Below are positions 6,601-11,222 of a stretch of 11,222 nt of DNA, piece by piece. The notes below the pieces were generated by a model that was given only the letters and a program-made list of their open reading frames with translations, did not search any database and was not told the origin of the DNA. This stretch comes from an uncultured Clostridium sp. (GTDB lineage: Bacteria > Bacillota > Clostridia > Lachnospirales > Lachnospiraceae), in contig UQXF01000098.1 of assembly GCA_900544905.1 (NCBI GenBank), positions 1 through 11,222 on the forward strand, in the 5' to 3' direction. Each line of letters begins with the position of its first letter. Position 1 is the stretch's first letter. The position numbers were made by a program, and so were the translations under genes.

Positions 6601-7671
6601 TTAAACAGTCTTTTCCGTTTTTGTCCCCAGTTTGATTCTTAGTTCCGTATAGTAATCTGCATACTGCTGGGAAATCAGCCTTCCCTTTACTAAATTTTCC
6701 AGAGTAACCTTAAATTCCCTTTCCGGCATTTCTGCATGGCACATTTCCCCCAGTACCTTCTCCACTGCCTCCTTATATTCCGTAATGCCGTACACCTTGT
6801 CTTTAAACAAAATATTGGCAGCATATATTCTTTTAAAATATCCATTCAGCTTTTCAGACCCTGTAATCTTATCCTTAGGCATGAAATTCAGGCACAGCAA
6901 ATCCATCACATCAGCGGCAGAACGGTTTGAAATGCAGATATCCGGATAAATCGTGTACAGATGCTTATACTTTGACTTATCATTTTTTTCCCTGGAATCA
7001 TAGTAATCCGGCAGATATTCCCTGAAAACTCCCGTTACAAGATTATCCTTTTGAAATGCTATGTACTCCTTCCCCTGTTCTGCTTTTACCCCCGGAATAT
7101 AACCCATATTCCGTATCAAATCCCTGGAAATACTGATTCTTCTTGGCTCCTTTTCCAGCAGAAGCAGGTATACCTTATTGTGTATACGCCAGATAAATGC
7201 CGGACATTCTTTAATCCGGTAAGATTTTGAACTATCTATAATAATCGGGCGGTGGTCCTTCCGAAGCCGGTATTTTTTCTTTATCTTCTTAAGCACCTGG
7301 GCATTATAATGCTCAAACTGTGCTGCATCATCCTCCTTATCCGGACTCTCCTTTGATTTTACTGTGCCCTTTGGTGCGCTCTCTTTGCCGTACACAGCCG
7401 GATTTTTCTCAACCGACACGGTCTTTACAGTACTTTTTTCCCCCTCACGGTTTACCTCTGCCACAAAATCGTCATCCACCAGCGTAAAGGTCTGGGAAAT
7501 CAGGATTGCCGCTGCACCTGCCAGCAAGCCAAACATAAACAGGTAAAAGCGCCCTGAAATACAAGCCGCTATCACCAGTCCCACAGCTGCCAAAGCAAAT
7601 AAAATCACACTGCCTATACACTTTTTAGTCTCTGCATCACCATAGCGCAATGCATTCCAGATTTTCTTCAT
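6601..7671 (-). CDS. Two-TM cytoplasmic-domain protein, unknown function
   Basis: A 356-aa protein I cannot assign to a named family. Two adjacent hydrophobic helices (about 18-37 and 42-60) form an N-terminal hairpin in the membrane. A Lys/Glu-rich, probably disordered linker follows (about 70-120), then a basic stretch at 128-140 (KKIKKKYRLRKDH) and a mixed alpha/beta region to the C-terminus with many Tyr and Lys residues. By the positive-inside rule the large domain should be cytoplasmic. The ATG at 7671 is chosen over an in-frame GTG at 7680 because the ribosome-binding sequence GAGGGTGG lies between the two and abuts or overlaps the GTG. On this strand a TATAAT occurs within the AT-rich stretch about 30 nt upstream, but without a convincing -35. 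It converges on the B6 kinase and diverges from the small membrane protein at 7844. Confidence 0.82.
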   Translation of the reverse strand: MKKIWNALRYGDAETKKCIGSVILFALAAVGLVIAACISGRFYLFMFGLLAGAAAILISQTFTLVDDDFVAEVNREGEKSTVKTVSVEKNPAVYGKESAPKGTVKSKESPDKEDDAAQFEHYNAQVLKKIKKKYRLRKDHRPIIIDSSKSYRIKECPAFIWRIHNKVYLLLLEKEPRRISISRDLIRNMGYIPGVKAEQGKEYIAFQKDNLVTGVFREYLPDYYDSREKNDKSKYKHLYTIYPDICISNRSAADVMDLLCLNFMPKDKITGSEKLNGYFKRIYAANILFKDKVYGITEYKEAVEKVLGEMCHAEMPEREFKVTLENLVKGRLISQQYADYYTELRIKLGTKTEKTV

Positions 7672-7750
7672 TGAAACCACCCTCTGTCAGTCTTTGTTTT
7701 ATTATAATATATATATCACTTTTTTTCACTAACAATTAATCCATATGGTA

Positions 7751-7779
7751 TTGCTTTTTTGGGATATATCGGTTATACT
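7751..7779 (+). promoter_or_regulatory. Sigma-A-type promoter of the DUF4870-like gene
   Basis: TTGCTT (7751-7756) and TATACT (7774-7779) are 17 nt apart, predicting a start near 7786 and a leader of about 58 nt. A second -10-like TTATAAT occurs slightly downstream and could be an alternative start. Confidence 0.6.
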
Positions 7780-7791
7780 GTTTTCATTATA

Positions 7792-7811
7792 ATTTCCTTT
7801 TGACAGGAAAT
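7792..7811 (+). repeat. Small leader hairpin before the DUF4870-like gene
   Basis: ATTTCCT (7792-7798) and AGGAAAT (7805-7811) pair perfectly around a 6-nt loop at the very start of the predicted transcript. Such 5'-end hairpins can stabilise mRNA. It is short and may be chance. It could also be an operator next to the promoter. Confidence 0.3.
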
Positions 7812-7843
7812 AAAATAATTCTTTACAATGAGGAGGAGACAAG

Positions 7844-8110
7844 ATGGATGCAAAGACAACAAGTATTGTAGCCTATATCACACTGATTGGTTTAATCATC
7901 GCCCTTTGTGCCGGTGACAAGGAAGGTGCCAGATTCCACTTAAACCAGGCTCTCGTTATCTGGTTATTCGGATTACTCAGCGTCATTCCATGTATCGGTC
8001 AGATTTGGGCTATCTTCATCTTTGTTTGCTGGATTATGGGCTTAATCGCTGCCATTAACCAGGAAGAGAAGCCGGTTCCATTGATTGGCGGTATTACTCT
8101 TATCAAATAG
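7844..8110 (+). CDS. Small DUF4870-like membrane protein
   Basis: An 88-aa protein with hydrophobic segments at about 7-23, 35-50 and 53-71. The segment EGARFHLNQALVIWLF (about 27-42) after the first helix is the hallmark of DUF4870/Tic20-like small membrane proteins, where a charged turn leads into a [FH]xxNQA helix. It is followed by a short polar tail. The function of the family is unknown; members are common in Firmicutes. The start is set by a strong AGGAGGAG at 7831-7838. It has its own promoter and a weak hairpin after the stop, so it is probably monocistronic, without obvious connection to its neighbours. Confidence 0.85.
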   Translation: MDAKTTSIVAYITLIGLIIALCAGDKEGARFHLNQALVIWLFGLLSVIPCIGQIWAIFIFVCWIMGLIAAINQEEKPVPLIGGITLIK

Positions 8111-8111
8111 T

Positions 8112-8137
8112 AAATCTCCATAAAAGATTTTATTATT
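8112..8137 (+). terminator. Weak AT-rich terminator-like hairpin
   Basis: AAATCT (8112-8117) and AGATTT (8125-8130) pair around a 7-nt loop, followed by TATTATT, right after the stop of the small membrane protein gene. The stem is AT-rich and short, so termination would be partial. Confidence 0.35.
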
Positions 8138-8173
8138 GCTTATTCTTAAACAGGACTGCAAAGGATACAAAAA

Positions 8174-8266
8174 ATGACTGCTTTCACATTCATTTTCTAT
8201 CTCTGGCAGTTCTGTTTTTCATTGTCCCGGCTGGTTCTAAATAAATATCTTTCCACATACATTTAA
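8174..8266 (+). CDS. Possible 30-aa hydrophobic micropeptide
   Basis: In the 181-nt gap between the DUF4870-like gene and the deacetylase, an ATG at 8174 preceded by AAAGGA (8-nt spacing) opens a 30-codon frame ending in TAA at 8264. The peptide begins MTAFTFIFYLWQFCFSL and continues with a short basic stretch (R, K), a shape compatible with one membrane-spanning or membrane-bound segment. There is no homology evidence and no clear promoter, and a frame of this size can arise by chance. It ends 25 nt before the deacetylase start, so it could instead act as a leader. Confidence 0.3.
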   Translation: MTAFTFIFYLWQFCFSLSRLVLNKYLSTYI

Positions 8267-8291
8267 AAAACATATTTCCTACAGGTATGTC

Positions 8292-9062
8292 ATGGTAACA
8301 TCTGTCAAATTCAACTATATGAAATACATCACCCTCACCCTGCTCATTGCAGTCTTTCTATACGGAGTACACAGCGCCACTGCCCAAAATGCGATTACTG
8401 CCTCCTCCTTTTACTCCAACGAGCTGCCCATATACTGTGTAAATACCGATAAACCCGTGGTTGCACTGACCTTCGACAGCGCCTGGGGAACAGAGGACCT
8501 GGAGCAAATTCTTTCGATTTTAAAAAAGCACAATGCGCCTGCTACCTTTTTTGTAACAGGAGAATGGGCGGAAAAATATCCGGAAGCTATCCTTTCCATT
8601 GACCAGGCAGGTCATGAAATAGCCAATCACGGTAACTCCCACAAGCATATGCCCCAGCTCTCCAAGGAAGAAATGGCTGCGGAAATCCAGGGCTGCCATA
8701 ACACCGTGTACAATCTCATCGGAAAGGATATGACCCTGTTCCGTGCGCCATACAGTGACTGGGACGATACGGTTGTAGAGGTGGCACATTCCCTGGGGTA
8801 CATGTCCATCAACCAGTCGGTAGACAGCCTGGACTGGAAGGATTATGGCATTGATTCTATCATTTATACAGTATGCGAGCATAAAAATTTAGAAAATGGA
8901 AGTATCATTTTGCTCCATAATGGTGCCACCTATACAAAAGACGCTCTTGATGTTATGTTAACCAAACTGGAGGAACAGGGATATTCCTTTGTCAGGGTAT
9001 CCTCTCTTATTTATACGCAAGACTATTATTTAGACCATACCGGCAAACAATTTTCAAAATAA
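8292..9062 (+). CDS. pdaB: PdaB-like polysaccharide deacetylase (CE4/NodB fold)
   Basis: A 256-aa exported deacetylase of carbohydrate esterase family 4, closest in style to the sporulation-associated PdaB group. Residues 11-27 form a hydrophobic signal peptide or anchor. The NodB domain spans about 54-243: motif 1 is TFDSAWG (60-66) with Asp62 as the presumed base; motif 2 is NHGNSH (112-117) with His113 and His117 as metal ligands; motif 3 is RAPYS (151-155); motif 4 is DSLDW (178-182); motif 5 is LLHNG (207-211) with His209. The second Asp of the classical TFDD is Ser63 here. Related clostridial proteins carry similar TFDxxWG forms, so activity is not excluded but metal binding may be altered. 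The likely substrate is cell-wall or spore-cortex peptidoglycan. The start has only a weak AGG; an in-frame Met10 has no ribosome binding site. Confidence 0.88.
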   Translation: MVTSVKFNYMKYITLTLLIAVFLYGVHSATAQNAITASSFYSNELPIYCVNTDKPVVALTFDSAWGTEDLEQILSILKKHNAPATFFVTGEWAEKYPEAILSIDQAGHEIANHGNSHKHMPQLSKEEMAAEIQGCHNTVYNLIGKDMTLFRAPYSDWDDTVVEVAHSLGYMSINQSVDSLDWKDYGIDSIIYTVCEHKNLENGSIILLHNGATYTKDALDVMLTKLEEQGYSFVRVSSLIYTQDYYLDHTGKQFSK

Positions 9063-9103
9063 AAATTTTTACAGAAAAAAGCATTTATAAATTACTATTT
9101 TTT

Positions 9104-9133
9104 GTATAAATAGAGAATAAAGCACACATACTA
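9104..9133 (+). promoter_or_regulatory. Sigma-G-like forespore promoter
   Basis: GTATA (9104-9108) and CATACTA (9127-9133) are separated by exactly 18 nt, fitting the Bacillus sigma-G pattern GHATR-N18-CATWHTA as I recall it. Transcription would start near 9140, about 30 nt before the lipoprotein ATG. The neighbouring PdaB-like gene supports a sporulation context. No comparable sigma-A promoter is evident in this gap. Confidence 0.5.
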
Positions 9134-9169
9134 CCTCTGTAAAAAATACAATAGCAAAAGGAGATTATT

Positions 9170-9739
9170 ATGAAAAAATTGAAAAAGTATCTTCTTGTTA
9201 CCGCTGCCTGTGTGTTCTGTCTGGCAATGACCGGATGTGGAAATAACGATAACGCTTCAACCAGCGGTAACAACAAAAACGACAATGTAGTAAGCGATGC
9301 GGCAGATGATGTCGGCAATGCAGCGGAAGATGTGGCAAATGGTGTCGGAGATGCAGTTGACGACCTTGTGGGAAACGGCGGCTTTGAAAACTACACCGAT
9401 GCCCACGACTATTTCCTTGATACAATGGGCTCTTATCATTCCGATGCAAAATTTGAGCTGCGGGATGAGGACCAGAATCTGAATGATTATCAGGAGGGCT
9501 CTAAGGGTTATCACTTCTACCTATACGATACCAGCAAGAATACCGAGGGCGAAATGTTTGGTGAATTTTTTGTAGACGCCACCTCCGGTATGATTTACAA
9601 AAAGGGTGAAAATGGCGAAGTAAGCGAATATCCTGGAAATACCAATAACACAAAAGCCAACAACAACGACTCTGCTAACCAGACCAATAATAACACCAAA
9701 AATACAAAGGGCACAAATAATACAAATACCACAAAATAA
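9170..9739 (+). CDS. Acidic lipoprotein with Asn/Thr-rich tail
   Basis: A 189-aa lipoprotein: KKLKK at the N-terminus, a hydrophobic core at 8-19 and lipobox AMTGC with Cys23 as the lipidated residue. After a short Asn-rich spacer, residues 42-67 form a degenerate Asp/Ala/Val/Gly repeat (units like DDVGNA and EDVANG), probably helical. A compact region (about 70-153) with many aromatic residues follows, then an Asn/Thr/Lys low-complexity tail from about 155 to the end. The layout recalls small sporulation lipoproteins, but no family can be named with confidence. AAGGAG at 9158-9163 sets the start. The sigma-G-like promoter suggests expression in the forespore. Two hairpins follow the gene. 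Confidence 0.85.
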   Translation: MKKLKKYLLVTAACVFCLAMTGCGNNDNASTSGNNKNDNVVSDAADDVGNAAEDVANGVGDAVDDLVGNGGFENYTDAHDYFLDTMGSYHSDAKFELRDEDQNLNDYQEGSKGYHFYLYDTSKNTEGEMFGEFFVDATSGMIYKKGENGEVSEYPGNTNNTKANNNDSANQTNNNTKNTKGTNNTNTTK

Positions 9740-9762
9740 AAAGACTGGAAAGCATTCCACTC

Positions 9763-9787
9763 GAAAATGGTCCACCGGACCATTTTC
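9763..9787 (+). terminator. Perfect 11-bp hairpin after the lipoprotein gene
   Basis: GAAAATGGTCC (9763-9773) and GGACCATTTTC (9777-9787) pair perfectly around a 3-nt loop. The stem itself ends in TTTTC with no further T-run, so it may be a weak terminator, an RNA-stabilising 3' hairpin or a palindromic site. A smaller TGGAA/TTCCA hairpin (9746-9759) precedes it. Confidence 0.55.
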
Positions 9788-9811
9788 TCATATGCCTGGC
9801 AACATATAAAG

Positions 9812-9849
9812 GACTGCACATACTGCAATGCAAATATGTGCAGTCTTTT
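9812..9849 (+). terminator. Strong rho-independent terminator
   Basis: GACTGCACATA (9812-9822) pairs with TATGTGCAGTC (9835-9845) around a 12-nt loop and is followed at once by TTTTATAATT. It closes the lipoprotein transcript and insulates the pyrophosphatase promoter 55 nt further on. Confidence 0.8.
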
Positions 9850-9900
9850 ATAATTCGTTATAATAAACGGGAATTTCGTATGATTTTATCCACAAAAAAC

Positions 9901-9929
9901 TTGCTTTTTTTACCATTAGCTAATATGAT
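9901..9929 (+). promoter_or_regulatory. Sigma-A-type promoter of the pyrophosphatase gene
   Basis: TTGCTT (9901-9906) and TATGAT (9924-9929) are exactly 17 nt apart. Transcription would start near 9936, giving a leader of about 57 nt that includes the ribosome binding site GAAGGGAAGGA. Confidence 0.65.
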
Positions 9930-9992
9930 ACATATATATATAAATTAAGAGAACGATTTCACAAAATATAGATTAGAAGGGAAGGAATTCAA

Positions 9993-11195
9993 ATGGAACA
10001 GACACCAATTATCGTAATCGGCCACAAAAATCCCGATACCGACTCTATTTGTTCGGCAGTTGCATACGCAAACCTCAAAAACCTGCTGCAGCCCGGCTGC
10101 TATGTACCAAAGCGCGCCGGACGTATTAACAACGAAACAGCCTTTGTTCTGAACTATTTTAACATAGATACCCCTGATTTAATTGAAGATGTCAATACCC
10201 AGGTTATGGATATTGAATACCGCAAAACACCGGGCGTAAAGGATAATATTTCAATAAAATCCGCCTGGAAGATGATGCGGGAATTAGATGTTGTTACCCT
10301 TCCCATTGTGGAGCGCAATAACATTTTAGAGGGGATTATCACCATTAATGATATTGCCAAATCCTATATGGATGATTTTGAAAGCGACGTCATTTCCAAG
10401 GCAAAAACTCCCTATGCCAATCTGGTAGAGGTATTGGAGGGCACCCTGGTATCGGGGAATCCACACAATCACATTATAAACGGCAAGGTAATTATCGGGG
10501 CTGCCAACCCACATTTAATTGAAAATATGATTTCAAAAGATGACATTATGATAGTTGGTGACCGCGTAGATACACAAATCTGTGGTATTGAAATGGGGGT
10601 AGGCTGTCTGATTCTCTGTCTGGACGCCCCTGTAAATCCACTGGTGCTGCAGCTGGCAGAGGAACGGGAATGCAGTGTTATCACTACCAAATTGGATACC
10701 TATACCGTTGCACGCCTCATCAACCAGAGTATCCCTGTCAAATATTTCATGAGAAAGGATAACCTGATTACCTTCCAGCTGGATGAAACGGTGGAAGCCA
10801 TCAAGGAAATCATGTCGAAAAAACGCCACCGCGATTTTCCGATTGTGGATGACTGGGGACATTACTACGGTATGGTATCCCGCCGTAACTTGCTCGCCCT
10901 CCGCAAGAAAAAAGTAATATTAGTGGACCACAACGAAAAATCCCAGGCTGTTGACGGAATTGAGGATGCGGAAATCTGTGAGATTATCGACCACCACCGC
11001 CTCGGCTCTCTCCAAACCATTTCCCCTGTCTATTTCAGGAACCAGCCCGTAGGCTGTACCGCAACCATCATATACCAGATGTACCAGGAAAATAACCAGC
11101 CAATCAGCAAGGAAATCGCAGGCATCCTGTGTGCGGCTATTCTTTCCGACACCCTGCTTTTCCGGTCTCCAACCTGTACCCCGCTGGACAAAACC
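9993..11195 (+). CDS. Manganese-dependent inorganic pyrophosphatase with CBS and DRTGG domains, 3'-truncated
   Basis: The first 401 residues of a family II (DHH) pyrophosphatase, which hydrolyses PPi to two phosphates in the cytoplasm. GHKNPDTDS (10-18) supplies His11, Asp15 and Asp17 as metal ligands; VDHNE (311-315) and DHHR (333-336) are the further DHH-family motifs; LSDTLLFRSPT (384-394) is also typical. Between them are a first CBS domain (about 70-125), a DRTGG-like domain (about 140-245) containing VGDRV, and a second CBS domain (about 248-303). In this subfamily the CBS pair binds adenine nucleotides to control activity, and the DRTGG-containing forms are reported to respond to diadenosine polyphosphates. 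Full-length members have about 540-550 residues, so the C-terminal DHHA2 domain with its substrate-binding basic motif is missing because the contig ends in adapter. The frame runs open to the end. Start is set by GAAGGGAAGGA upstream. Confidence 0.93.
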
Positions 11196-11222
11196 CTGTC
11201 TCTTATACACATCTCCGAGCCC
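11196..11222 (-). other. Nextera/Tn5 adapter, read-2 side (not genomic)
   Basis: CTGTCTCTTATACACATCT (11196-11214) is the reverse complement of the Tn5 mosaic end, followed by CCGAGCCC, the start of the read-2 adapter. Minus-strand frames that begin here (peptides starting MYKRQ or MCIRDR) are artefacts. Confidence 0.97.

Noticed and set aside
7672..7680. GTG start three codons upstream for the two-TM protein
   Set aside because: The only ribosome-binding sequence abuts or overlaps this GTG, so it cannot serve it; the ATG at 7671 fits.
8256..8263. CATACATT resembling a sigma-E -10 box before the PdaB-like gene
   Set aside because: No ATA-type -35 is found at the expected spacing (CTA occurs instead), so the promoter is not supported.
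9065..9147. Distant inverted repeat ATTTTTACAG / CTGTAAAAAAT
   Set aside because: The arms are AT-rich, imperfect by one A and 62 nt apart; probably chance in an AT-rich gap.
37..11195. CRISPR arrays, tRNA or rRNA genes, insertion sequences, known riboswitches, toxin-antitoxin or defence genes
   Set aside because: Reading by eye on both strands showed no regularly spaced repeats, cloverleaf genes, transposase motifs or known defence domains.
10920..11212. Minus-strand open frames beginning MYKRQ or MCIRDR
   Set aside because: They start in adapter and run antisense to the pyrophosphatase gene, which shows all family motifs.

Overview
The window looks like a chromosomal fragment of a gut-type, spore-forming Clostridia species, most likely Lachnospiraceae. 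The evidence is the moderate-to-low GC, strong AGGAGG-type ribosome binding sites, dense short intergenic gaps, a clostridial PdaB-type deacetylase, a group II ECF substrate-binding component and a CBS/DRTGG family II pyrophosphatase. Both ends are Illumina Nextera/Tn5 adapter (1-36 and 11196-11222). The true insert is therefore 37-11195, and the last gene is cut by the end of the contig, not by biology.

Layout: (i) 91-2152, a tight plus-strand three-gene unit: a multi-pass membrane protein whose C-terminal half resembles DUF2975, a YozG-type small HTH regulator, and a putative exported lipoprotein. A perfect 9-1-9 palindrome lies just upstream. (ii) 2153-2320, a convergent gap holding a nested 74-nt stem-loop. 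(iii) 2321-5500, a minus-strand run: an ECF transporter S component, a class V aminotransferase, then a membrane-anchored protein with a calcium-loop-like motif. (iv) 5501-5765, a divergent control region with two promoters, repeated CTGCCAGT-like boxes and a long 5'-UTR hairpin. (v) 5766-6596, pyridoxamine/pyridoxal kinase on the plus strand, ending 4 nt from a convergent two-TM protein of unknown function (6601-7671). (vi) 7844-9739, plus strand: a DUF4870-like small membrane protein, a possible 30-aa micropeptide, a PdaB-like deacetylase and an acidic lipoprotein behind a sigma-G-like promoter. (vii) two hairpins, a good sigma-A promoter and the truncated pyrophosphatase (9993-11195).

The clearest functional theme is vitamin B6 salvage around 3762-6596. 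A predicted B6-vitamer importer component, an aminotransferase with pyridoxamine-pyruvate aminotransferase-like features, and a B6 kinase flank one shared regulatory region. A second theme is sporulation: the PdaB-like enzyme and a sigma-G-like promoter in front of the next lipoprotein gene. No tRNA, rRNA, CRISPR array, insertion sequence or prophage gene is seen.
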